DNA from: DASWRT01 sp036403035
GTDB lineage: Bacteria > Pseudomonadota > Alphaproteobacteria > ATCC43930 > CGMCC-115725
Length of the DNA stretch: 35,156 nucleotides
Assembly (NCBI GenBank): GCA_036403035.1
Contig: DASWRT010000427.1
Location: 1-35,156 of the forward strand
Reading direction: 5' to 3'
The position numbers were made by a program, and so were the translations under genes. The notes under the pieces are model-generated. The model ran no database searches and had not been told where the DNA came from. It saw only the letters and a list, made by a program, of their open reading frames with translations. How positions within the stretch are numbered: the first letter of the stretch is position 1; each line of letters opens with the position of its first letter. Shown here one piece after another: positions 6,845 through 14,010 of the stretch.

Positions 6845-8113
6845 TCAGGCGGCGGCCGGCACTGCTGCCGGCGCCGGAACAAGCGGGCTGTCCGAATCGA
6901 CGCGCCGTCCGCCGCGAAACGCGCAGTACGGCGCGATCATCTGTGACGTCCGCACGGTCTCGCCGCTGTTGTCCCGCAACTCGAAATTCCCGCTGCGGAG
7001 GTCGAGCACGCTGATGTCCGCGGCGCGACCCGGCGCGAGCGCGCCGATCTCGTCTTCAAGGCGAAGCATGGCGGCGGGGTGGGTGGTCACCGTGGCGACG
7101 ACGTCGCCCAACCGCATCCCGAGCGCCAGCAGCTCGCTCATGGCGTGCGTCAGGCAGAACGGCGCGACGCCGAAAAACGGGTTGCTGCGGCGGGCCTCGC
7201 TGTCGGACTGGTCCGGCACCCGGACGTTGTAGCCGTGGAGATCGGCGCCCAGCGTGTATGGCCGGATCCCGGCCTCGATGACCTTGCGCGCCATCGCGAA
7301 GCTGAAGTGCGAGCCGTGGCCGACATCGACCGTCACGCCGCGCTCCAACGCCGCCCAGACGACCGGGTGGACCTCGCCCGTCCGCGTCGAGATGAAGCCG
7401 CCGGGGTGGCGCGTGAAGGGATGAGCGAGGATATCGCCGGGATCCATGAGCGGCACCAGCGCCGCGACCAACTCGTCCGGATCGGGAACCGAAGCATCCT
7501 TGGTGGGCCAGAGCTGGCCGAGATGGATGTAGAGCGGCAGCTCGGCGCCGCGCGCGATCCCCTTGGCGAGCCGGATCGCGTCGAGGCCCCAGCGCGAGGC
7601 GCCGCCGATCTCGGCGTGCGCCTTGACGCCTTTCACGAGATCGGCATTGGCGCGGGCGGAGCGGACGGTCGCCGCAACGTCGATTCCGCTCGGTCCGTAG
7701 AGATCCGGGTACAAATGCCCTTCGAGACCGCCGACGACGTAGGCCGAGATGAAGCACAGGACGCGGCTCTCGGCGGGCTCGACGATGAACTTCCGGAACC
7801 CTGGGATGGTCATGCAGCTCGGGCCGCCTTGATCGACCACGGTCGTAACGCCAGACCGCACGCCGACCATGTCCGGGTTGAGGCCGAACCGTCCGGTGAC
7901 GTGCTCGTAGACGTGGGCATGAGTGTCGATCATGCCGGGCAGCACAAGCTTCCCGCTCACGTCGACGACCTCACGGGCCGCTTCCGCGGGAAACGCGGGA
8001 TCGACCGCCAGGATGCGCCCATCGGCGACGGCGACGTTCGCTATTTCGTCCCGTCCGCTTGCCGGATCGATCACCCGGCCGTTGCGGAGAAGAAGTTCCG
8101 CTCGAACGTCCAT
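6845..8113 (-). CDS. Metal-dependent amidohydrolase (dihydroorotase/deacetylase-like)
   Basis: The 422-residue protein is an amidohydrolase-superfamily enzyme of the cyclic-amidohydrolase/deacetylase branch. The metal ligands can be read in order: HxH at His65 and His67 (DTHAHVYEH), a Lys at about 161-164 (KGVKAHAE) that may be carboxylated, His197 (YIHLGQ), His231 (AHPFTRHPGG) and the catalytic Asp291 (LGADLHGYN). Such enzymes hydrolyse cyclic or acyclic amides. The ATG at 8111-8113 has GGAGGG upstream, and the 5' extension of the frame is discarded because it runs back towards the sigma-54-type promoter at 8174-8189. It is the first gene of the leftward operon that continues with DUF1989 and the phosphoribosyltransferase. 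Its place opposite the molybdenum hydroxylase suggests a ring-opening or amide-cleaving step after hydroxylation. Confidence 0.9.
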   Translation of the reverse strand: MDVRAELLLRNGRVIDPASGRDEIANVAVADGRILAVDPAFPAEAAREVVDVSGKLVLPGMIDTHAHVYEHVTGRFGLNPDMVGVRSGVTTVVDQGGPSCMTIPGFRKFIVEPAESRVLCFISAYVVGGLEGHLYPDLYGPSGIDVAATVRSARANADLVKGVKAHAEIGGASRWGLDAIRLAKGIARGAELPLYIHLGQLWPTKDASVPDPDELVAALVPLMDPGDILAHPFTRHPGGFISTRTGEVHPVVWAALERGVTVDVGHGSHFSFAMARKVIEAGIRPYTLGADLHGYNVRVPDQSDSEARRSNPFFGVAPFCLTHAMSELLALGMRLGDVVATVTTHPAAMLRLEDEIGALAPGRAADISVLDLRSGNFELRDNSGETVRTSQMIAPYCAFRGGRRVDSDSPLVPAPAAVPAAA

Positions 8114-8173
8114 ACTCTTTGACCCTCCGCACCCGCTACGCCGCCGCACCACGACACTCAGATGAATGAATCA

Positions 8174-8189
8174 GGCAAAGGTCGTGCCA
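8174..8189 (-). promoter_or_regulatory. Sigma-54 (RpoN) -24/-12 promoter for the amidohydrolase operon
   Basis: On the minus strand the sequence is TGGCACGACCTTTGCC. It matches the sigma-54 consensus TGGCACG-N4-TTGCW at every fixed position except the last. The predicted transcript start is near 8163, giving a leader of about 50 bases before the ATG at 8113. Confidence 0.85.
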
Positions 8190-8212
8190 AAGCAAAGAAT
8201 AAGGTATCTACC

Positions 8213-8230
8213 GTCTGTGTACTGACAAAT
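8213..8230. promoter_or_regulatory. Shared palindromic operator or upstream activating site, copy 1
   Basis: GTCTGTGTACTGAC (8213-8226) followed by AAAT is an imperfect palindrome. Almost the same sequence occurs at 13865-13882 in the other molybdenum-cluster promoter region. It sits between two divergent sigma-54 promoters, about 25 bp behind one -24 element and about 95 bp behind the other. Its YGT-N10-AC(A/G) layout recalls sites of NifA-class activators. A MarR operator is the alternative. Confidence 0.6.
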
Positions 8231-8321
8231 GCCTAGAAGCCGGGCATGGCGATGGTGAGGAGATAGGCAGCCGGAGCCGAAAACCCGCGTCGACCCTGTC
8301 CGGCCGATCGTTTTCCGACCC

Positions 8322-8337
8322 TGGCACGTCGGTTGCC
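8322..8337 (+). promoter_or_regulatory. Sigma-54 (RpoN) -24/-12 promoter for the molybdenum hydroxylase operon
   Basis: TGGCACGTCGGTTGCC matches TGGCACG-N4-TTGCW except for the final base. The expected transcript start is near 8347. This supports the ATG at 8428 as the first start and excludes translation from the upstream part of the frame. Confidence 0.85.
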
Positions 8338-8427
8338 TTGTGCTGGATCGAGATGCGCCATGCGTGGCTGTCCGGCCGGCGGCGGCGGGTCACGGATCAA
8401 GGGTCATGGATCAAGGAAAGCGTGCCG

Positions 8428-10833
8428 ATGAGCGAGGCGGACAACGTTGCGGCGGCGGTGGCGGACAGCGTGCCTCGTCAGGGCGTAGGCGCCGCGGTCC
8501 AACGCAAGGAGGACGACCGCTATCTGCGCGGCAAGGGCGAGTACATCGCCGATATCGCCCTGCCCGGCATGCGGGAATTGGCCTTCGTGCGCAGTCCGCT
8601 GGCGCATGCGCGGATCCGCGCGATCCGCAAGCCTCCGGGCCGGGAGCGGCGAGTGTTCACCGCTGCCGACCTTGCAGGCGTCCGCCCGATCGTCGCCAAT
8701 TCAGGTCTGCCGGGGTTCAAGTCGTCGGAGCAGCCCGTGCTGGCGTTCGGCAAGGTCCGTTACGTCGGCGAGCCCGTCGCCGTCTGCGTCGCGGCGACCC
8801 GCGCCGAGGCGGAGGATCTCGCCGAACAGGTCGAACTCGACCTTGAGGAACTGCCTGCCGTCGCCGACATGCTCGCGGCGCGCAGGGCGGATGCCGCCCT
8901 CGTCCATGAGCACTGGGGAGACAACGTCTTCCTGGAATCCTTCGTCGAAGGCGGGGAGCCGATCCCGGCGGACGCGCCGATCGTCGTCCGCCGACATTTC
9001 CGCACGGCGCGGCAATGCATGTCGCCGATCGAGGGCAGGGGCGTCGTGGCGGTTTGGGATCGCCGCCTGGAGCAGCTCCTCGTCTATTCGTCGACGCAGA
9101 TGCCGCATATCGTGCGGACCGGACTCGCGGGCTGCCTCGGCCTCGATCACGGTCGGATCCGCATCGTCGCGCCCGATGTCGGCGGCGGCTTCGGGTATAA
9201 GGGAATTCTCCTCGCCGAGGAGGTCTGCGCCGCGTTCCTTGCCCGGTTGCTGGGCCATCCGGTGCGCTGGATCGAGGATCGGCGCGAGCAGCTCGTCGCC
9301 AACGCGAACTGCCGCGAGCACGACTACGAGCTCACGGCCTACGCGGATGCCGACGGCCGCCTGCTCGCGCTCGATGCGGAAGCGACCGTCGATGCCGGCG
9401 CTTACTCGGCATACCCGTTTTCCGCCTGTCTCGAAGCGGCGCAGGTCGCGAGCATCCTTCCCGGCCCGTACGATTTCGGCAGCTATCGCTGCCGTACGTG
9501 GTCCGCGGCGACGAACAAACCGCCGATCCTGCCCTATCGCGGCGTGGCGCGCGCCGGCGTGTGCTTCGCCATGGAAGTCGTCATGGACGCGATCGCGCAT
9601 GCCGCCGGGCGCGAGCCGCACGAGGTCCGCCTGCGCAATCTCATACGGCCGGAGGCGATGCCGTTCGACAACATCACGCGGAAGCATTTCGACAGCGGGG
9701 ACTACCCGGAATGCCTGCGTCAGGCCGCGGCGGCGATCGATCTCCCCGCGGTCCGTCGCCGGCAGGCCGAAGGCGAGGCGGACGGCAGCCGCATCGGCGT
9801 CGGTTTCGCGATCTTCTGCGAGCAGGCGGCGCACGGCACGTCCGTCTATTCCGGGTGGGGAATCCCGATGGTCCCTGGGTTCGAGCAGGCGGTCGCGCGG
9901 CTGACGCCCGACGGCGGGCTCGAACTGCGGGTCGGCATCCAGTCGCACGGGCAGGGACTGGAGACGACGCTCGCGCAGGTCGCGCACGACGTGCTCGGTC
10001 TCCCGCTCGACCGCATCATGGTCGTGCATGGCGACACGGCGTTGACGCCCTATTCGACCGGTACCTGGGGGTCGCGCTGCATGGTGATGGCCGGCGGGGC
10101 GGTCGCGACCGCGTGCCGGGAACTCGCGGAGCGGCTGGCCGGAATCGGCGCGCACCTCCTGCAGATCCCGCGCGGGGACGTCGTGGTCCGCGACGGGCAT
10201 GTCGCCGGACCTCAGGGCAGCGTCTCGATCGAGGAGATCGGCCGGACTTGGTATTTGCGGCCGCAGGATCTGCCGGACGACGTGGTCCCGGCCGGGCTCG
10301 AAGTGACGGCGGGATACAAGCCGGAACGCGACAGCGGGACGTTCAGCTATGCCGCGCACGCCGTCGTCGTCTCGGTCGATGTCGAGATCGGCGCGGTGCG
10401 GATCCTCGATTACGCCATCGTCGAGGATGGCGGCGTGCTGGTGAACCCGATGATCGTCGACGGACAGGTGATCGGCGGCACGGCTCAAGGCATCGGCACC
10501 GCGCTCTACGAGGAGATGCCGTACGATTCCGCCGGCCAGCCGCTCGCCTCGACGCTCGCCGACTACATGCTGCCGGGCGCGACCGAGGTGCCGGACCTGC
10601 GGATACGGCACCTGGAGACGCCGTCGCCCTACACGACCTTCGGGCAGAAGGGAATCGGCGAGGGCGGAGCGATCGGCCCTCCCGCGGCCATCGCGAATGC
10701 CGTCAACGACGCGCTGCGTCCGCTCGGCGCCGAGATTTCGGAACTGCCGATCACGCCGCAACGGATCCTGACGGCACTCGACGCCGCAGCGGCTTCAGCG
10801 TCCCGCCGGCTGGTCGCGAGGGTGCGGGCATGA
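8428..10833 (+). CDS. Molybdopterin-binding large subunit of a xanthine dehydrogenase-family hydroxylase
   Basis: The 801-residue protein is the catalytic subunit of a molybdenum hydroxylase (xanthine dehydrogenase/CoxL family), which uses water to hydroxylate heterocycles or aldehydes. The N-terminal a/b hammerhead domain begins after GVGAAVQRKEDDRYLRGKGE. The cofactor-binding motif GGGFGYKG and the loop PYRGVARAG follow. The active-site Glu lies in GIGEGGAIGP (Glu745). The CO-dehydrogenase signature VAYRCSFR is absent, so CO is an unlikely substrate. The ATG at 8428 has AAGGAAAG about seven bases upstream. The gene overlaps the FAD-subunit gene by four bases (ATGA). The substrate is unknown; the context of amidohydrolase, phosphoribosyltransferase and allophanate hydrolase points to a nitrogen heterocycle. 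Confidence 0.93.
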   Translation: MSEADNVAAAVADSVPRQGVGAAVQRKEDDRYLRGKGEYIADIALPGMRELAFVRSPLAHARIRAIRKPPGRERRVFTAADLAGVRPIVANSGLPGFKSSEQPVLAFGKVRYVGEPVAVCVAATRAEAEDLAEQVELDLEELPAVADMLAARRADAALVHEHWGDNVFLESFVEGGEPIPADAPIVVRRHFRTARQCMSPIEGRGVVAVWDRRLEQLLVYSSTQMPHIVRTGLAGCLGLDHGRIRIVAPDVGGGFGYKGILLAEEVCAAFLARLLGHPVRWIEDRREQLVANANCREHDYELTAYADADGRLLALDAEATVDAGAYSAYPFSACLEAAQVASILPGPYDFGSYRCRTWSAATNKPPILPYRGVARAGVCFAMEVVMDAIAHAAGREPHEVRLRNLIRPEAMPFDNITRKHFDSGDYPECLRQAAAAIDLPAVRRRQAEGEADGSRIGVGFAIFCEQAAHGTSVYSGWGIPMVPGFEQAVARLTPDGGLELRVGIQSHGQGLETTLAQVAHDVLGLPLDRIMVVHGDTALTPYSTGTWGSRCMVMAGGAVATACRELAERLAGIGAHLLQIPRGDVVVRDGHVAGPQGSVSIEEIGRTWYLRPQDLPDDVVPAGLEVTAGYKPERDSGTFSYAAHAVVVSVDVEIGAVRILDYAIVEDGGVLVNPMIVDGQVIGGTAQGIGTALYEEMPYDSAGQPLASTLADYMLPGATEVPDLRIRHLETPSPYTTFGQKGIGEGGAIGPPAAIANAVNDALRPLGAEISELPITPQRILTALDAAAASASRRLVARVRA

Positions 10834-11630
10834 AGGCCGCCACCTTCGACTACGTCCGGCCGGCGGACCTCGGCGAAGCGCTACGGCTGCTTGCCGACGC
10901 GGGAGACGATGCCCGCGTCCTTGCCGGCGGCCAGTCGCTCGGGCCGATGCTCAATCTGCGGCTGGCTCGGCCGGGGCTGCTCATCGATATCAGGCGGCTG
11001 CCGGAACTGTGGGCGGTCGAGCAGGCGCCGGATGCGCTGATCGTCGGTGCGGCGGTGACGCATGCGGCGATCGAGGACGGACGCATTCCCGATGTCGGCG
11101 GGACCGTCGCGGTGCTGCCGGCGGTCGCCGCGCGCATCGCCTACCGCGCCGTGCGCAACCGGGGCACGATCGGCGGCAGCCTCGCGCATGCCGATCCGGC
11201 CGCCGACTGGGTGACGGCGCTCATGGCGCTCGGCGCGACGGCGGAGATCGCCGGCGCCGGCGGCACATCCCGGAGCGTGGCGCTCGACGAGTTCATGCTC
11301 GGCGCCTTCCGCACGGCGCTCCGCCCCGGCGAGATCCTCCGGGCGGTGCGCATTCCGCGCCTTTCGGCGGCGGCGCGGTGGGGCTGGTACAAGGTCTGCC
11401 GCAAGCCCGGCGAATTCGCGATGGCGATCGGCGCCGTGCTGATCGATCCGGAGCGGAACGTCCGGCGCACGGTCATGGGGGCGACGGGTGGTCGCCCGAT
11501 CGTGCTGGACGGAGACGCGGCGGCCGAGCCGCCGGAACGGCACCACGCCCCCGAGCCGATCGACGGGCGGATCCGCCACGTCGCCCTGCGGCGGGCATTC
11601 GCGCTAGCAAACGGGGCGGCGGCACGATGA
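10830..11630 (+). CDS. FAD-binding medium subunit of the molybdenum hydroxylase
   Basis: The 266-residue protein is the FAD subunit (CoxM/XdhB type) that passes electrons from the 2Fe-2S subunit to an acceptor. FAD-binding motifs are AGGQSL (32-37) and RNRGTIGGSLAHADPAADW (109-127). The C-terminal CO_deh_flav_C-like region follows at about 165-262. Its ATG overlaps the stop of the large-subunit gene, and its own stop overlaps the start of the 2Fe-2S gene, both as ATGA. The order large, medium, small is the reverse of many cox operons but common for alphaproteobacterial hydroxylases. Confidence 0.93.
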   Translation: MKAATFDYVRPADLGEALRLLADAGDDARVLAGGQSLGPMLNLRLARPGLLIDIRRLPELWAVEQAPDALIVGAAVTHAAIEDGRIPDVGGTVAVLPAVAARIAYRAVRNRGTIGGSLAHADPAADWVTALMALGATAEIAGAGGTSRSVALDEFMLGAFRTALRPGEILRAVRIPRLSAAARWGWYKVCRKPGEFAMAIGAVLIDPERNVRRTVMGATGGRPIVLDGDAAAEPPERHHAPEPIDGRIRHVALRRAFALANGAAAR

Positions 11631-12790
11631 CCTCGATTTCGCTCACGGTGAACGGCGATTCGGTCGACGCGGCGGTCGAGCCGCGGGTTCACTTGGCCGA
11701 CTTTCTGCGCGAGCGGCTTCTGCTCACCGGTACGCATATCGGCTGCGAACACGGCGTGTGCGGCGCGTGCACGCTGCTGGTCGACGGCAGTCCGACACGC
11801 TCCTGCATCACGTTCGCGGCCGCATGCGACGGCAGCGATGTCCGCACCGTCGAGGGACTCGACGACGATCCGGTGACCGCACGGCTGCGCGACGCCTTCA
11901 AGGCCGAGCATGCCTTGCAGTGCGGCTACTGCACGCCGGGCATGCTCGTCACCGCCCGCGACATCGTGCATCGGCTGCCGGACGCCGACGACGAGCGGGT
12001 CCGGCTCGAGCTGTCCGGCAATCTCTGTCGCTGCACCGGTTATCTCGGGATCGTCCGGGCGATCCGCCGCGTCCTCGACGAAGGCGCAATTCCGGCCGGA
12101 AGCCGGGACAATGCCCCGCTGCCCGTGTGGCCGGAGTTGCCACGTGCCGATATCGTGCGGGCGGACGCTGCCGTGGTCGCGGCAGTCGCCGTTCCCGCGG
12201 CTGCCCCGACCACTGCCCGCGACGGCGGCGCCTCGACGCTCCGTCAGTCCCTGCTGCTCAACGTGCCGCTGGAGCGCGTGTGGTCAGCGGTGAAGGATCC
12301 GGCGCTGATCGCATCGTGCGTGCCGGGGCTCACCGTCGTCCGCGTCGACGGCGACGAGATCGAGGGGCGGATGGATGTCGCGCTCGGGCCGATCAAGGCT
12401 CGGTTCACCGGGCGCGCGACCGTAAACTACGTCGCGTCGGCGTATGCGGGTTCCATCACCGGCGAGGGCCGGGATGGCACGACCGGCACGCGGCTCGGCG
12501 CGGCGGCGCGGTTCGATCTGGCGGCGCCGTCCCCGGCGGAGACGCGGATCGATCTCGCCATCGACTACACGCTCCGCGGTCCGCTTGCGCAGTTCAGCCG
12601 CGGCTCGATCGTGCAGGGTTTCGCGGAAGAGATCGCCGCAAGCGCGGCGCGTTCGCTGGAAGCGCGCCTTCTCGGGCAATCCGGCGAACCGCTGGCGGCA
12701 AGCACCCAGACGTCGTCGTCGCTCGGGATCGGCGCCATTCTGGCGAGGCTCGTTTGGCAACGGCTGCGAAAGCTGCTAACCCCAGGATAA
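11627..12790 (+). CDS. 2Fe-2S small subunit fused to a CoxG-like SRPBCC domain
   Basis: The 387-residue protein joins two parts. Residues 1-155 are the small subunit of a molybdenum hydroxylase. The plant-type 2Fe-2S cluster uses Cys40, 45, 48 and 60 (CEHGVCGAC...C), and the second cluster uses Cys99, 102, 134 and 136 (CGYC, CRC). A proline/alanine linker (about 160-203) leads to a CoxG-type SRPBCC domain at about 206-345 (LLLNVPLERVWSAVKDPALI). CoxG proteins are separate in CO dehydrogenase operons, where they help anchor or mature the enzyme at the membrane. The hydrophobic tail LGIGAILARLVWQRLRKLL could contact the membrane. The fusion suggests that the anchoring or chaperone function stays with this enzyme. 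Confidence 0.92.
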   Translation: MTSISLTVNGDSVDAAVEPRVHLADFLRERLLLTGTHIGCEHGVCGACTLLVDGSPTRSCITFAAACDGSDVRTVEGLDDDPVTARLRDAFKAEHALQCGYCTPGMLVTARDIVHRLPDADDERVRLELSGNLCRCTGYLGIVRAIRRVLDEGAIPAGSRDNAPLPVWPELPRADIVRADAAVVAAVAVPAAAPTTARDGGASTLRQSLLLNVPLERVWSAVKDPALIASCVPGLTVVRVDGDEIEGRMDVALGPIKARFTGRATVNYVASAYAGSITGEGRDGTTGTRLGAAARFDLAAPSPAETRIDLAIDYTLRGPLAQFSRGSIVQGFAEEIAASAARSLEARLLGQSGEPLAASTQTSSSLGIGAILARLVWQRLRKLLTPG

Positions 12791-12869
12791 CGGCGGTCGT
12801 GCGGCGGGCGATACAGCGCATCGTTGTCCGGCCCTGTGAAGAGACCCTTCGACCGAGAACAGACGGATC

Positions 12870-13391
12870 ATGCCTGACGACAGTACCCGCGCGCCGCTGC
12901 CGGAGGAGACGGAGGTGGCGAATGAGACGGCGGCCGTCCGGGATGCGCTCCGCTGCCGGCCGGGCTTCCTCGTCAGACGCCTGCACCAGATCCACTTGGC
13001 GCTCTTCGCCGAGGAATGCGCGGCGTTCGAGGTCACGCCGGTGCAGTACAGCTTGATGACTGTGCTTGATAAGCGGCGGGAAATCGAGCAGGCGGCGGTC
13101 GCACACGAAGTCGGAATCGACCGCGCAACCGTCGCCGACGTGCTCGCCCGGCTGGAGAAGGCCGGCTTCGTGCGGCGGCGGCCGAGCCGGACCGATCGCC
13201 GGATCAAGCTCGTCGAGTTGACGGCGAAAGGGCGATCGGTGCTTCGCGCGATGGACGAAGCGGCGCAACGCGCGCACGACCGTACGATCGCCGCTCTTCC
13301 CGAGCCGGAACGCAGCGCCTTTCTTGAGAGTCTGGCGCGCCTCGTCGATGCCGGAAACGACTACGGAAGGGCGCCGATGCGGCTCCGCTGA
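12870..13391 (+). CDS. MarR-family transcriptional regulator
   Basis: The 173-residue protein has a MarR winged helix-turn-helix: EIEQAAVAHEVGIDRATVAD (71-90) with a recognition helix up to about 97, and the wing RRRPSRTDRRIKLV (102-115) carrying the typical DRR. MarR proteins usually repress nearby catabolic genes and release DNA when a phenolic or heterocyclic ligand binds. It begins 79 bp after the molybdenum-hydroxylase operon, on the same strand, so it may be co-transcribed. Its likely targets are the divergent promoter regions at 8114-8427 and 13747-14010, which share a palindrome. Confidence 0.9.
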   Translation: MPDDSTRAPLPEETEVANETAAVRDALRCRPGFLVRRLHQIHLALFAEECAAFEVTPVQYSLMTVLDKRREIEQAAVAHEVGIDRATVADVLARLEKAGFVRRRPSRTDRRIKLVELTAKGRSVLRAMDEAAQRAHDRTIAALPEPERSAFLESLARLVDAGNDYGRAPMRLR

Positions 13392-13413
13392 CGGGCCGGC
13401 CGGCGCGCGTTAT

Positions 13414-13746
13414 TCACCGTCGATCCATCGTGAGCGGCTGCGGCAAATCGACGAGGACGCGGCCGCCATCGACACGCGCCGCGAAGGTCTGCAACGGATC
13501 GCAAGCCGGTCCGGCAAGCTGCATTCCGGTCGGGACATGGAACCGACCGCCGTGGCGTGGGCAGCAGATGTCGTCGCCGTCGAGCACGCCCTGGGCCAGC
13601 CATGCCGATTGGTGCGGGCATATGGCAGCGGTCGCGAACACCCGCCCGCCGAGCAGGTAAAGCGCAATCGCCCGTTCTGCGACGTCGCACTCGAGTATCG
13701 ATCCTTCCCGTAAGGCGGTGACGCCGGCCGCGTCGTGCCACGCCAT
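13414..13746 (-). CDS. Rieske-type 2Fe-2S ferredoxin
   Basis: The 110-residue protein is a single Rieske domain like the ferredoxin of ring-hydroxylating dioxygenases or NirD. The cluster motifs are CPH (Cys43, His45) and CPRHG (Cys62, His65), with 16 residues between the pairs. The ATG at 13744-13746 follows GGGAGACGGAG; a GTG one codon upstream is possible. It is convergent with the MarR gene (22-bp gap) and divergent from the nitroreductase. No Rieske oxygenase gene lies in the window, so it may feed electrons to, or accept them from, the nitroreductase or the molybdenum hydroxylase. That link is inference from position only. Confidence 0.9.
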   Translation of the reverse strand: MAWHDAAGVTALREGSILECDVAERAIALYLLGGRVFATAAICPHQSAWLAQGVLDGDDICCPRHGGRFHVPTGMQLAGPACDPLQTFAARVDGGRVLVDLPQPLTMDRR

Positions 13747-13789
13747 CACTCCGTCTCCCTTCCGTCGTCATTTGCTCGTGCAACCGGCC

Positions 13790-13805
13790 TGCAACATTCC
13801 GGCCG
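13790..13805 (-). promoter_or_regulatory. Weaker sigma-54-like promoter for the Rieske gene
   Basis: The minus strand reads CGGCCGGAATGTTGCA. The -24 GG, the -12 TTGCA and the spacing fit sigma-54, but the -24 element differs from TGGCACG at three positions. It lies 44 bases before the ATG. Confidence 0.4.
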
Positions 13806-13864
13806 CATCCGCGGCGGTCGCTCCGGCGATCATCCCCTGGCGGCGGGGTGCCCACACGATGGGC

Positions 13865-13882
13865 ATTTGTCTGTATACTGAC
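13865..13882. promoter_or_regulatory. Shared palindromic operator or upstream activating site, copy 2
   Basis: ATTT followed by GTCTGTATACTGAC repeats the site at 8213-8230 with one base changed in the 14-bp core. Here the ATTT flank is on the left, and in copy 1 the matching AAAT flank is on the right. The full symmetric site is therefore probably ATTTGTC-N8-GACAAAT. It is 66 bp upstream of the sigma-54 -24 element at 13948, a usual activator distance. Confidence 0.65.
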
Positions 13883-13947
13883 GTTTATCTGTGCGTCCCG
13901 TTTCGGCGTTCGATCGAAACGGCTGCGTCTGCACTGCTTTTCCGGCG

Positions 13948-13963
13948 TGGCACGGTGCTTGCT
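13948..13963 (+). promoter_or_regulatory. Sigma-54 (RpoN) -24/-12 promoter for the nitroreductase gene
   Basis: TGGCACGGTGCTTGCT matches TGGCACG-N4-TTGCW at every fixed position. The expected transcript start is near 13974, about 37 bases before the ATG at 14011. This supports the internal ATG rather than the longer open frame. Confidence 0.88.
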
Positions 13964-14010
13964 CCTGTTCTGTCGATCGCGACGAGACGTGTGGAAGTCA
14001 AGCAAACCCG

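Noticed and set aside
8338..8427. Upstream ATG/TTG starts for the molybdenum hydroxylase large subunit
   Set aside because: They lie within about ten bases of the predicted transcript start of the sigma-54 promoter or lack a ribosome binding site. MSEADN at 8428 has AAGGAAAG.
8701..10761. A 686-codon antisense frame inside the molybdenum hydroxylase large-subunit gene
   Set aside because: The plus-strand frame has clear family motifs. The antisense translation is low-complexity Arg/Asp-rich sequence.
8428..12790. Reading the cluster as an aerobic CO dehydrogenase (cox) operon
   Set aside because: The large subunit lacks the VAYRCSFR signature loop, and the neighbours are hydrolases rather than coxDEF. 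Only the general hydroxylase family can be claimed.
13392..13413. Bidirectional terminator GGGCCGGCCGG between the MarR and Rieske genes
   Set aside because: The palindrome has no loop and no T tract. It may be chance in GC-rich DNA.
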